From contig NZ_KQ948667.1 in NCBI RefSeq assembly GCF_001514145.1, positions 1-64,000 on the forward strand: a DNA stretch of 64,000 bases, given 5' to 3'. Positions 15,699-24,396 of this stretch are shown piece after piece. The notes beneath the pieces are model-generated. The model had not been told where the DNA came from. It ran no database searches and saw only the letters and a program-made list of their open reading frames with translations. How positions within the stretch are numbered: the stretch's first letter is position 1; every line of letters begins with the position of its first letter. A program made the position numbers and the translations under genes. This DNA is from Streptomyces canus. GTDB lineage: Bacteria; Actinomycetota; Actinomycetes; Streptomycetales; Streptomycetaceae.

Positions 15699-17416
15699 TC
15701 GACAGCACCGGGTCGCGCGACGCCCCCGCGGCCGCCGCCATCGCCGACCTCGAACGCCGGTTCGGCGACCCTTGGGATCCGGGCAATCCAACCGGCCACG
15801 CCGCTGTGCTGGCGGCCGACGAGGCCGGTGAGATGCTCGCCGCGGGCGAACGGTTGCTGGACGACTACGGGTTGAACGCCGAATTCGTCCCGCCCGAACT
15901 GGGCGGGCGCCTGACCCGGCTCGACCACCTCATCGAGGTGCTGCGGGTGGTCTTCCGGCACGACCCCTGCCTGGGTCTCGGATACGGAGCGAGCAGCCTC
16001 ATCCCCGCGGTCAACGTCTGGACCGCGGGCGACGAACGGCAGCGCCGCCGGATGGCCGATGTGCTGCTGGCGGGTGGCCGGGCCGTCTCCGGCTACCACG
16101 AGCTGGCACACGGCAACGACTTCGCGCGGGCCGAGTTCTCGGCGCTGCCGGGCGACGACGGGCGGTTACGGCTCAACGGGCGCAAGGAAGTGATCGCCAA
16201 CGCCCGGCGCGCCGAGGCCATGGTGCTCTTCGCGCGCACGTCGCCCGCTCCGGGCAGCCGCAGCCACTCGCAGCTGTTCGTGGAGAAGGCGGACCTGCCC
16301 CCGGGCGCGCCCATCCACCTGCCGCGCTTCCACAGCGCGGGAATGCGCGGGGTCCAGCTCGGCGGGCTGGAGTTCCGGGACTGCCCGGTCCCGGCGGACG
16401 CGGTGCTGGGGGCGCCCGGGCTCGGCGTGGAGACGGCGCTGCGCTCCTTTCAGATCACCCGCACCGCGCTGCCGGCGATGACCGCGGGCATCCTGGAGAC
16501 CGGCCTGGAGGTCACCGCCAGGTTCGCGGAGGAGCGCGTCCTGTACGGGCGGTCGCTGGCCGAGATGCCGTACATCCGCTCGATCCTCGCCGACGCCTTC
16601 ACCGACCTGCTGATCTGCGACTGCCTGGCCACCGTGACTGCGCGCTCGGTGCATCTGCTCCCCGGCGAGACCAGCCTGTACGCCTCGGCCGCCAAGTACT
16701 TCGTGGCCACCCTCCTGATGGACGCCATGGACGCGCTGTCGCGGGTGCTGGGCGCGCAGTTCTACCTCCGCGACGGCGGCTACGGGATCTTCCAGAAGCA
16801 CCTGCGCGACCTGGCGCCTGCGGGCTTCGGCCACACCGCGCGCGTGGCCTGCCTCAGCACGGTGCTGCCGCAGCTGCCCCGGCTGGCCCGCAAGGGGTGG
16901 CTGGACGACACCCAGCCGCCCGCCGAGGCGTTCCGCCTCGGCGCGGACCTGCCACCGCTGCCCTTCGAGCGGCTGTCGGTCGGCTCGGGCGGGCGGGACA
17001 GCCTCAGCGCCTCGCTCACGGCGGCCCTCGGCTCCCCCGAACTGGACGGCGAGCTGCGCCACTTGGTCTCCGTCATCGCGGCCGAGCAGGCCGACCTACG
17101 ACGCGAATGCGCCGCGCTGACCCCCGTGGACCTCTCCGTCGCCGCCCGGCCCGAGGCCCTGCGGCTGGCGGCACGGTACGCCGCGGTGCTCGCGGCGGTC
17201 GCCTGCGTGAACGTCTGGCTCCACAACCGGGATCGGCACGACGCGTTCCTCGGCGAACCCCACTGGGCCGTCGCGGCGCTGGGCCGGATCGCCGAACGGG
17301 TGGGCCGCGACCCCGGGCAGCGGTCCCCGCACATCACCGAACGGCTGTCGGCGGAGGTCCTCGTCCGGCACCGCGACCGCCGCGGGTTCGGCCTGTCGAA
17401 CCGGCCCCTGCAATGA
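15695..17416 (+). CDS. Acyl-CoA dehydrogenase-like flavoprotein lacking the catalytic glutamate (ACAD2)
   Basis: 573 residues, the same long architecture as ACAD1 and probably its paralogue. In the region where ACADs carry the catalytic Glu-Gly-Thr, it reads PAGFGHTARV, so the base is missing. It may be a structural partner of ACAD1 in a heteromer or may have another flavin chemistry. Codon 158 is TTA (16166-16168), the rare bldA-dependent leucine codon of Streptomyces. The start overlaps the ACAD1 stop (GTGA). Confidence 0.8.
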   Translation: MIDSTGSRDAPAAAAIADLERRFGDPWDPGNPTGHAAVLAADEAGEMLAAGERLLDDYGLNAEFVPPELGGRLTRLDHLIEVLRVVFRHDPCLGLGYGASSLIPAVNVWTAGDERQRRRMADVLLAGGRAVSGYHELAHGNDFARAEFSALPGDDGRLRLNGRKEVIANARRAEAMVLFARTSPAPGSRSHSQLFVEKADLPPGAPIHLPRFHSAGMRGVQLGGLEFRDCPVPADAVLGAPGLGVETALRSFQITRTALPAMTAGILETGLEVTARFAEERVLYGRSLAEMPYIRSILADAFTDLLICDCLATVTARSVHLLPGETSLYASAAKYFVATLLMDAMDALSRVLGAQFYLRDGGYGIFQKHLRDLAPAGFGHTARVACLSTVLPQLPRLARKGWLDDTQPPAEAFRLGADLPPLPFERLSVGSGGRDSLSASLTAALGSPELDGELRHLVSVIAAEQADLRRECAALTPVDLSVAARPEALRLAARYAAVLAAVACVNVWLHNRDRHDAFLGEPHWAVAALGRIAERVGRDPGQRSPHITERLSAEVLVRHRDRRGFGLSNRPLQ

Positions 17417-17429
17417 CAAGGAGAAGGCG

Positions 17430-17717
17430 ATGAACACCCCCGAACCGGCCCCGTCGGACACCGAACTGCGGAGTTGGCTGCGCGCGCGGGTCGCTCACTA
17501 CGCGCAACTCGACGCCGCCGCCATCGACACCACCGCGACGCTGACGACGTACGGTCTCGACTCGGTCTACGCGCTGATCCTCTGCGGCGACATCGAGGAC
17601 CACCTCGGCCTGGCCCTGGAGCCGACGGTGGCCTGGGACCACCCGACGATCGACGCCCTGGCGGGGCACCTGGAGGAGACGCTCGCCCAGACGTCCCCGT
17701 CGGGGGAGAGCCGATGA
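17430..17717 (+). CDS. Acyl carrier protein 1
   Basis: 95 residues. The phosphopantetheine serine is in YGLDSVYA (Ser45), the usual position. A strong AAGGAG ribosome site precedes the ATG. It presumably carries the fatty acyl chain supplied by the FAAL, given that it follows the dehydrogenases and immediately precedes a KAS III gene (inference). Confidence 0.9.
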   Translation: MNTPEPAPSDTELRSWLRARVAHYAQLDAAAIDTTATLTTYGLDSVYALILCGDIEDHLGLALEPTVAWDHPTIDALAGHLEETLAQTSPSGESR

Positions 17718-18646
17718 CCTCGCTGGAGGAGGTGGCGGCCCACCTGCCGTCGGCACGCATACCCATCGGCGAGCTGAGCGACGAACTGGGCCTCAGCGCC
17801 GCGGAGATGAAGGTGTACCGGCGCTTCTACGGCCTGGCGGAGGTCTGCCGCGAGCCCGGCGGCACGCTCACCGATCTGCTGCTGGCCGCCGCGGGCAAAC
17901 TCGACGGACTGCGCGGCAGGGAGGAGAGGGTGCGGTACGTGGTCCAGGCGCGGACCATGCCGGTGGTCGTCCCCCATCCGGTCAACCCCGTGCACGAGGT
18001 GCGTGACGCGCTCGGGCTCGGACACGCCACGGCCTTCGCGGTGACCCACCACGCCTGCGCCTCGGGGCTGCTGGCGGTGGACATGGTCGGCAAACTGCTG
18101 GCGAGCGACGGTGATCCGGACGCGCTGGCCCTGGTCCTCACCGGCGAGAAGACCTTCACCCTGGCCGCACAGACGGTGCCGGGTACGGCCGCCAACAGTG
18201 AGGGCGCGGCCGCGGTGCTCGTCGGTACCCGCGACGACCGGGACCGGATGCTGAGCTACGCCGCCCGCACCCACGGCCGCTTCTACGAGTGCCTGTCGCT
18301 CGACGACGAACTGGCCGGTGAATACCAGCAGATCTACACCGAGGCGCTGGCCGAGGTCATGCTGGCGGCCGTCGCGAAGGCGGGCCTGGGACTGGACGAC
18401 GTCGCCGTGGTCTTCCCGCACAACGTCAACCGGCTGTCGTGGGCGCGGCTCGCCAGACATCTCGGGCTCCCGCTGGAGCGCGTCTTCCTGGACAACGTGC
18501 CGGTCACCGGGCACTGCTTCTGCGCCGACCCCTTCATCAACTACCGCACGGCCCTCGACCTCGGCCGGCTGCGCCCGGGGGACCGCTATCTGCTCGCCAC
18601 GGTCGGTCTCGGCTCGACCTTCTCGGCGATGCTCTTCGAGCACTGA
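17714..18646 (+). CDS. 3-oxoacyl-ACP synthase III family enzyme with altered triad
   Basis: 310 residues, thiolase fold. The active cysteine is visible in THHACASGL (Cys115) and the histidine in FPHNVNR (His236). At the usual third position (Asn in GNTS) it has VTGHCFCADPF, placing His267 there. The triad is therefore Cys-His-His-like rather than Cys-His-Asn. KAS III homologues with altered triads can act as acyltransferases (CerJ is a known case), so it might transfer the fatty acyl group to an amine or hydroxyl instead of condensing carbon. ATG overlaps the ACP1 stop (ATGA). Confidence 0.85.
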   Translation: MTSLEEVAAHLPSARIPIGELSDELGLSAAEMKVYRRFYGLAEVCREPGGTLTDLLLAAAGKLDGLRGREERVRYVVQARTMPVVVPHPVNPVHEVRDALGLGHATAFAVTHHACASGLLAVDMVGKLLASDGDPDALALVLTGEKTFTLAAQTVPGTAANSEGAAAVLVGTRDDRDRMLSYAARTHGRFYECLSLDDELAGEYQQIYTEALAEVMLAAVAKAGLGLDDVAVVFPHNVNRLSWARLARHLGLPLERVFLDNVPVTGHCFCADPFINYRTALDLGRLRPGDRYLLATVGLGSTFSAMLFEH

Positions 18647-18662
18647 AAGGGGCACGGGCGAG

Positions 18663-20060
18663 ATGACCGGGAATTTCACCGGCCGCCTGAAGGCGGCCGT
18701 GACCGGCAACCCTGACGCAGAGCTGGTGTTCCTCGGCAACTTCGAGGTCGAGGACCAGTGGGCCCGGGGCGAACCCGGGCTGCCGAGGCTGACGTTCGGC
18801 TCCGGCAGCGTCATCGTCAACCGGATGGACGAGTTCGCCCTGCTGCTCGCGGGCAAGGGCGACCACGTCGTGCTGAAGGGCGAACCCGACCCCGACTACC
18901 TGAGCCATCTGGAGGAACTCGGCTTCGACCTGCCGGGGTTGCTCGTGGTGGAGCGCCAGGACCCGGGCAGCACCGTCACCCAGGACGCGCTGGAGGACCG
19001 GCCGGTGCTGCGCGAGCTGGGCAGGATCGGTGCGCGCGGTGGCGTCGTCTGCGCGCACGGGGTCAGCGAGCTGGAGGAACGGCTGGCCGAACGGGCCGGG
19101 ATCCCACTGGCCGCCCCGCCGGCGGCGGTCTGCAAGGCGGTCAACAGCAAGATCTACAGCCGGCGGCTGGCCGGTGAGCTGGGCATCCGGCGGGCCCGCG
19201 GCTGGAGTTGCACGAGCCTGGCCGAGCTCGACGCGGCGGTCGAGGCCGCCCGCGCGCTGCTCGCCGACGGCCGCCCGGTCGTGTTCAAGGACGCCTTCGG
19301 CGTCTCCGGCAAGGGCATCGAGGTGGTCGCGGACGAACGCCGCCTGGACCGGCTGCACCGCATGATCCGCAGCCGGGCGCGGAAGGCCGGGGACGACCGG
19401 GCCGGCCTGGTGGTGGAGGAGTGGGTGGCCAAGCACGCCGACCTCAACTACCAGTTCACCGTCGGCCGGGACGGCCATGTGCACGTCGACTTCGTCAAGG
19501 AGGCCCTGACCGAGGGCGGGGTGCACCTGGGCCACCGGATCCCGGCGCGGCTCACCGAGCGGCAGACGGCCCAACTGACGGAGGTCTCCCGGCTGCTGGG
19601 CGGGCGGCTGGCGGACGACGGCTACTTCGGCGTCGTCGGCGTCGACGCGATGGTCGATCCCGACGGCGGCCTCTACCCGGTCGTCGAGATCAACGCGCGC
19701 CACAACATGTCCACCTACCAGGCCTCGATCCAGGAGGCCTTCATCGGGTCCGGCAGCATGGCGCTGGTGCGCAGGTATCCCCTGCGGCTCGGCGCGCCAC
19801 TGCCGTTCGGGTCGCTCCACCGCGCTCTTTCGGACCTGCTGTTCGACCCCGCCCGGGGCACGGGCCTGCTGATCAACAACCACGCCACCGTCAACGCGGC
19901 CGCGCCGCCCGGCGAACGGGCCCCGGGTGAGGAATTCGCCGGGCGTCTCCACGGGGTCGTCGTCGCCGACTCGGCGGACCGGACGGCGGCACTGGACGAC
20001 GAGGTCGGCCGCAGGCTGGCCGCTCTCGCGGAGAGCACCAGGGGAGAGGTACGACGATGA
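18663..20060 (+). CDS. ATP-grasp ligase, BtrJ-like (amino acid to carrier protein)
   Basis: 465 residues. An N-terminal pre-ATP-grasp region of about 140 residues is followed by the ATP-grasp core with glycine-rich loop VFKDAFGVSGKGIEVV, VVEEW and the metal-binding VVEINARHNMS. In butirosin biosynthesis BtrJ loads glutamate on the carrier protein BtrI; here the same neighbours follow (PLP decarboxylase and ACP). The probable reaction is ATP-dependent thioester formation between an amino acid, likely glutamate, and ACP2. Its stop overlaps the decarboxylase start (ATGA). Confidence 0.8.
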   Translation: MTGNFTGRLKAAVTGNPDAELVFLGNFEVEDQWARGEPGLPRLTFGSGSVIVNRMDEFALLLAGKGDHVVLKGEPDPDYLSHLEELGFDLPGLLVVERQDPGSTVTQDALEDRPVLRELGRIGARGGVVCAHGVSELEERLAERAGIPLAAPPAAVCKAVNSKIYSRRLAGELGIRRARGWSCTSLAELDAAVEAARALLADGRPVVFKDAFGVSGKGIEVVADERRLDRLHRMIRSRARKAGDDRAGLVVEEWVAKHADLNYQFTVGRDGHVHVDFVKEALTEGGVHLGHRIPARLTERQTAQLTEVSRLLGGRLADDGYFGVVGVDAMVDPDGGLYPVVEINARHNMSTYQASIQEAFIGSGSMALVRRYPLRLGAPLPFGSLHRALSDLLFDPARGTGLLINNHATVNAAAPPGERAPGEEFAGRLHGVVVADSADRTAALDDEVGRRLAALAESTRGEVRR

Positions 20061-21352
20061 CACGCGAGTTCCAGGTGCAGGGCGTGCGGGTGTCCGAGCT
20101 GGCCCGGCGATACGGCACCCCGTTGTTCGTCTACGACGGGACCGCGCTGCGGGACCGGTTCCACGGGCTGCGCGACCGGCTGCACCCGGCCATGGAGATC
20201 TTCTACTCGCTCAAGGCCAACCCGAACATCTCAGTCTGCGCGCTGCTGCACTCGTTCGGCGCGCGGGCCGAGGTCTCCTCACTGGTGGAACTGACGACCG
20301 CGCTCCGGGCCGGCGTGCCACCGCAGCAAGTGATCTTCCTCGGCCCCGGCAAGAGCCGCCAGGAGCTGGCCGCCTGCCTGGACACCGGGATCCACGCTGT
20401 CGTATGCGAGTCGATCCCCGAGGTGGCCCTGGTGGACGAGCTGGCCCGGGAGCGGGGCGTGAAGGCGCCGGTCGCACTGCGCGTCAACCCGCGCTTCGCG
20501 GTCAAGCGCTCCGGGCTGGCGATGGGAGGCAAGCCGCGCCAGTTCGGCATCGACGAGGAGGAGTTGTTCGGACAGACCGACCTGGTGAAACGGTTCCCCG
20601 ACGTCGACCTGATGGGGGTGCAGGTGTACATGGGCACCCGGATTCTCCATGAGGCCGTCATCGTCGAGAACACCACCCGCATCCTCGACCTGGCCGAGCG
20701 GCTGTCGGCCGCGCTGAGCCTCGACTTGCGGATGGTCGACGTGGGCGGCGGCCTGGGCGTCTCCTATTTCGACGGCGAGAGAGACCTGGACGTCCAGGTG
20801 CTGACCGACGGGCTCAACCCCGTCATCGAGGACTTCACGGCCCGGCACCCCGGCACCAGGATGATCATGGAGCTGGGCCGCTACCTCACCGCCGAGGCCG
20901 GCACGTACGTCATGGGCGTCCGCTACACCAAGACCTCGATGGGGGAGCGGTTCGCGGTCGCCGACGGCGGGACCCACCACCACATGGCGGCCGTCGGCCT
21001 CGGCTCGTTCGTCAAGCGCAACTTCCCGATGGCGGTGCTCAACCGGCTCGACGAACCCGCGACCGAGGAGTGGAACGTCACCGGGCTGCTCTGCACCCCG
21101 GGCGACACGATCGGCAAGAAGGTCCCGCTGCCGCCGGTGCGACCCGGCGACCTGATCGGCGTGCACCGCTCCGGTGCCTACGGCCCGACCGCCTCACCGG
21201 GGCTGTTCCTCAGCCATGGCTACCCGGCCGAGGTGCTGGTCCACGAGGGGCGGTGCCATCTGGTCCGGGAACGGGACAGTCCCGACGACCTCCTGCAGCG
21301 GCAGCGACTCTACGACCCGACCGCGCACGACGAAGCCGATGTCCCCCACTGA
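20057..21352 (+). CDS. PLP-dependent decarboxylase, BtrK-like (fold type III)
   Basis: 431 residues, about the length of BtrK. The PLP lysine is in FYSLKANPN (Lys53); VDVGGGLGVSYF, the phosphate-binding ELGRYL region and the GGTHHHMAAVG segment are present. Members of this group decarboxylate an amino acid while it is bound to a carrier protein; in butirosin this gives GABA-ACP. With the ATP-grasp gene upstream and ACP2 downstream, the same chemistry is likely here. The exact amino acid is not readable from sequence alone. Confidence 0.85.
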   Translation: MTREFQVQGVRVSELARRYGTPLFVYDGTALRDRFHGLRDRLHPAMEIFYSLKANPNISVCALLHSFGARAEVSSLVELTTALRAGVPPQQVIFLGPGKSRQELAACLDTGIHAVVCESIPEVALVDELARERGVKAPVALRVNPRFAVKRSGLAMGGKPRQFGIDEEELFGQTDLVKRFPDVDLMGVQVYMGTRILHEAVIVENTTRILDLAERLSAALSLDLRMVDVGGGLGVSYFDGERDLDVQVLTDGLNPVIEDFTARHPGTRMIMELGRYLTAEAGTYVMGVRYTKTSMGERFAVADGGTHHHMAAVGLGSFVKRNFPMAVLNRLDEPATEEWNVTGLLCTPGDTIGKKVPLPPVRPGDLIGVHRSGAYGPTASPGLFLSHGYPAEVLVHEGRCHLVRERDSPDDLLQRQRLYDPTAHDEADVPH

Positions 21353-21386
21353 CCCCCAGGACAACACGACACACGAGAGGTGAACG

Positions 21387-21695
21387 ATGCAGCACACCAC
21401 ACCGGACGCCGACACCGCCGACCTGTACGGCCGGGCCGTCGCCACGATCACCGGCTCGCTCGCCAAGTCGATGAAAGTCGACCCCGACACCATCGCTGAA
21501 GACAGCCGGTTGTTCGACGAACTCGGCCTGGACTCCACGACCGTGCTGGAGCTGCTGATGACGATAGAGGAGGAGCTCGAGATGGAGTTCGACACCGACA
21601 TCCTCGAGCAGCACCACTTCAAGACCGTGGGGACGCTGGCCACCTTCGTCCAGGAGCAGGCCGCCGAACAGGCCGACGCGCAGGCCGGGGCCTGA
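21387..21695 (+). CDS. Acyl carrier protein 2 (BtrI-like role)
   Basis: 102 residues with the attachment serine in ELGLDSTTVLEL (Ser50). GAGAGG precedes the ATG. Its place directly after the ATP-grasp and decarboxylase genes suggests that it carries the aminoacyl unit, separate from ACP1 for the fatty acyl chain. Confidence 0.9.
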   Translation: MQHTTPDADTADLYGRAVATITGSLAKSMKVDPDTIAEDSRLFDELGLDSTTVLELLMTIEEELEMEFDTDILEQHHFKTVGTLATFVQEQAAEQADAQAGA

Positions 21696-21701
21696 CCGCC
21701 G

Positions 21702-22598
21702 ATGTACCTCACCACGTCTCCCGGCCCGGCCGACGCAGCGGGGCCCGCCCGGCGGGCCCCGCTGCGCCTGTCACGGCCGGTCGTCCGGACCTTCTCCGGT
21801 GGCAGGCCCTTCCTGCCCGATCCGGTGGAGCCGAGCCTGGCCCAGATGCAGGCCGACCTCGTACGCCCGTACCCGGTGGAGTTCCGCCCTGAGCTCCTGG
21901 AGCGGGGCGAGCGCAACACCTTCCTCGAGATGACCCAGGAACTGCTCGCGGACCTGCCCCCGCTTCAGGAGCCCCTGGATCTGGTGCTCGTGGCCCACAG
22001 CGTCCCGGACGCCGATCCGCGCCGCTCCCCGTCCTGCCATCTGGCCGACGTACTGCCCGGCGACCCACTGGCCTTCAACCTCTCGGACCAGGGGACCGCC
22101 GCCGGGTTCACGGCCCTGCGTCTGGTCTCGGAGTACGCCGCCGCCGACGCCTTCCGGCGCGCCCTGGTCGTCCTCCTCGACCAGCGGACTTTCCTGTACG
22201 ACACCACAGGGGCCCGGGACGTGCCTCTTCAGGACTGCGCGGTGGCGCTGCTCCTCGGCCCCGAGGGCCGCGCGGGCGAACCGGTGACGCGGCAACTCGC
22301 CGGCGTCGCGCCGGACGACGTCCGCCCGACGATCGAGGCGGTGCTGAACGAGCCCGACGGCGGCGGCCGGCCCGTCACCCTGGTCACCGGCCAGGGCCTC
22401 GACGCCGAACGGTTCGGGCCGGCCGTCGACGTGCGCCCCGCGCCGCCCGGCCGTCCGTGCACCGGCCCCTGGTCGGCCCTGGCCGACGTGCTCCCCGAGT
22501 GCGAGGGGGCCGGGCCCCGCCGCCTGGTCGTCGCCGACTACGACAGCACGCTGCGGTACCTGTGCATCAGCACCCTGGATGTCGGGGAGGGGACATGA
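21702..22598 (+). CDS. Degenerate KAS III-like protein (no active cysteine)
   Basis: 298 residues with weak thiolase-fold similarity. Around the nucleophile it reads NLSDQGTAAGFTAL, aligning with the AACAGF type motif but without cysteine, and no HxxN motif is visible. It may be a catalytically dead partner of the KAS III enzyme, comparable to a chain-length factor, or a docking protein. It starts 6 bp after ACP2 and overlaps the next gene by 4 nt. The fold assignment is tentative. Confidence 0.6.
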   Translation: MYLTTSPGPADAAGPARRAPLRLSRPVVRTFSGGRPFLPDPVEPSLAQMQADLVRPYPVEFRPELLERGERNTFLEMTQELLADLPPLQEPLDLVLVAHSVPDADPRRSPSCHLADVLPGDPLAFNLSDQGTAAGFTALRLVSEYAAADAFRRALVVLLDQRTFLYDTTGARDVPLQDCAVALLLGPEGRAGEPVTRQLAGVAPDDVRPTIEAVLNEPDGGGRPVTLVTGQGLDAERFGPAVDVRPAPPGRPCTGPWSALADVLPECEGAGPRRLVVADYDSTLRYLCISTLDVGEGT

Positions 22599-23239
22599 CC
22601 GGCCGTGCGGCCGCCGCCGACGCATGGATCCGGTACCGGCGGACCGCCCGACAGGACGGCCTCGTCCCGGCGTTGACCCTGCTGTGCGAGACCGACGGCG
22701 GGCCGCCCCGCGGTCCGGGCGGGCACATGGTGGTGCCCGCCGGTGTCGCCGGTGCCGACGCCGGGGACGTCGTGACGACCTTGACGGTGGAGGACGGCAC
22801 CGTCGTCGTGCTGCGGAGCCGGGCCGAACCACCCGGTGGGTCCACTCCGTGGGCGGCATGGGCGCTGGGCGTGACCTGCCTGCGCTTCGGCCTCTCGGAG
22901 CGGCTGCTCGACGCCGTGCTCGCCCATCTCGGCGGCCGTACCGTCGGCGACGCGAAACTGCTCCACCAGCAGATGGTCAAGGGCGGCGTGGCGGAGGCGG
23001 TGATCGAGCAGTTGGAGATCGAGACCATGCTGGCCGGCGCCACGCCGGGCGACCTCGACGGCGGGACGCTGGCCGGCCTGAACGCCCAGATCACCGGGAC
23101 CGACCGGATGCTGCTGCGGCTGCTCGGCGCCGTGAGCTTCCTGGTCGACGGGCCGGGCCAGGTCGCCCGGGTGTCCGAGCTGATCGCCGACGTCCACTTC
23201 GGGTCGGCCGGCACAGGGGAGTACGGGGGAGCGGCATGA
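22595..23239 (+). CDS. Free-standing ACAD C-domain-like protein
   Basis: 214 residues, not firmly recognised. The C-terminal half is helical and resembles the C-terminal helical domain of acyl-CoA dehydrogenases; no FAD-binding mid-domain is present. It overlaps both neighbours (ATGA on each side) and directly precedes ACAD3, so it is probably a partner subunit of that enzyme. The ATG is fixed by the overlap. Confidence 0.5.
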   Translation: MTGRAAAADAWIRYRRTARQDGLVPALTLLCETDGGPPRGPGGHMVVPAGVAGADAGDVVTTLTVEDGTVVVLRSRAEPPGGSTPWAAWALGVTCLRFGLSERLLDAVLAHLGGRTVGDAKLLHQQMVKGGVAEAVIEQLEIETMLAGATPGDLDGGTLAGLNAQITGTDRMLLRLLGAVSFLVDGPGQVARVSELIADVHFGSAGTGEYGGAA

Positions 23240-24396
23240 TCGAGCTGGACGACAGGACACGGGCGATCCAGCGCCAGGCCCGCGCATGGGCGCAGGAGCT
23301 CAAGCCCCTCGCCCTGGAACTCGACCAGGACCCGGACGCGATCCACCGCCATCTGGACGTGGCCATCGTGTCGTACCTGACGAGGATGACGGTGCCGCCC
23401 GAGTTCAATCCCGACCCGGTGGTCATCGACGGGCGTCCCTTCTACGGCACCGGGACCCTGGAACGGGTCGTCTTCGCCGAGGAGGTGGCGGTCGGCGACG
23501 CCGGCATGCTGCTCGCGGCGCCCGGGCCGGTGATGTCGGGTGTGCTGGTCGACGCCATGGGCGACGAGCAGCAGAAGAAGTGGTTCTACAGCCGGATCAT
23601 GGAGAAGCCCACCTGGACCTTCTTCGCGCTGACCGAGCCGGACCGCGGCTCGGACGCGGGGGCGATGAACACCACGCTGACCCCGGACGGCGAGGACCAC
23701 TTCGTGCTCCGGGGGGCCAAGCGCTACATCGGCAACGCGGCCCGCGCCGACCTGGGCATCGTCTTCGCCCGCACGCGTCCGGGGCCGCTCGGGGTGACCG
23801 CGGTCCTCACCGAGACCTCGGCCGCCGGGTTCACCGCCGAGCCCCTGGAGACCATCGGGCTGCGCGGCCTGCGCATCACCGCCGTCACCCTCGACGACGT
23901 ACGCGTGCCCGCGGGCCAGGTCCTCGGCAGGCATCTGCGGGCCACCCAGCGGGGCATGTGGAGCGCGGTGCAGGGACTGAACCGGCTGCGCCCCGGCGTC
24001 GCCGCGTTCGGTCTGGGCATCGCGCGGGCCGCGTACGAGTACGTCCTGGACAACCGGCGCACCCTGAACACGGCCGAACGCCACCGGCTCGACCGGCTCG
24101 GCCTGCGCCTGACGGAGCTCCGGCAGCTCATCTGGCGGTCGGCGATCGCGGTGGACGACAACGATCCGGCCGCGGGCTCCCTGGCGTCGGCGGCGAAGGC
24201 ACGCGCCTCGCGCCTCGCCGAGGAGGCGACACTCGAAGCGCTCGGCTGCTTCGGGCCCGGCGCCCGCCTGGACCATCCCCTGCTGGACAAGCTCGCCCGG
24301 GACGCCCGTGGTGTGGAGTTCATGGAGGGGACCGGCAACATCCAGAAGCTGAACCTGTTCACCGGACTGGTCCAGGGACATCTCCGCCGTGACTGA
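23236..24396 (+). CDS. Acyl-CoA dehydrogenase family protein (ACAD3)
   Basis: 386 residues, standard ACAD length. FALTEPDRGSDAGAM lies in the mid-domain, and the catalytic motif VEFMEGTGNIQ retains the glutamate. Unlike ACAD1 and ACAD2 it therefore looks fully competent for alpha,beta-desaturation, probably of an acyl-ACP in this pathway. It starts within the stop codon of the preceding gene and its end overlaps the phosphopantetheinyl transferase start by 8 nt. Confidence 0.9.
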   Translation: MIELDDRTRAIQRQARAWAQELKPLALELDQDPDAIHRHLDVAIVSYLTRMTVPPEFNPDPVVIDGRPFYGTGTLERVVFAEEVAVGDAGMLLAAPGPVMSGVLVDAMGDEQQKKWFYSRIMEKPTWTFFALTEPDRGSDAGAMNTTLTPDGEDHFVLRGAKRYIGNAARADLGIVFARTRPGPLGVTAVLTETSAAGFTAEPLETIGLRGLRITAVTLDDVRVPAGQVLGRHLRATQRGMWSAVQGLNRLRPGVAAFGLGIARAAYEYVLDNRRTLNTAERHRLDRLGLRLTELRQLIWRSAIAVDDNDPAAGSLASAAKARASRLAEEATLEALGCFGPGARLDHPLLDKLARDARGVEFMEGTGNIQKLNLFTGLVQGHLRRD

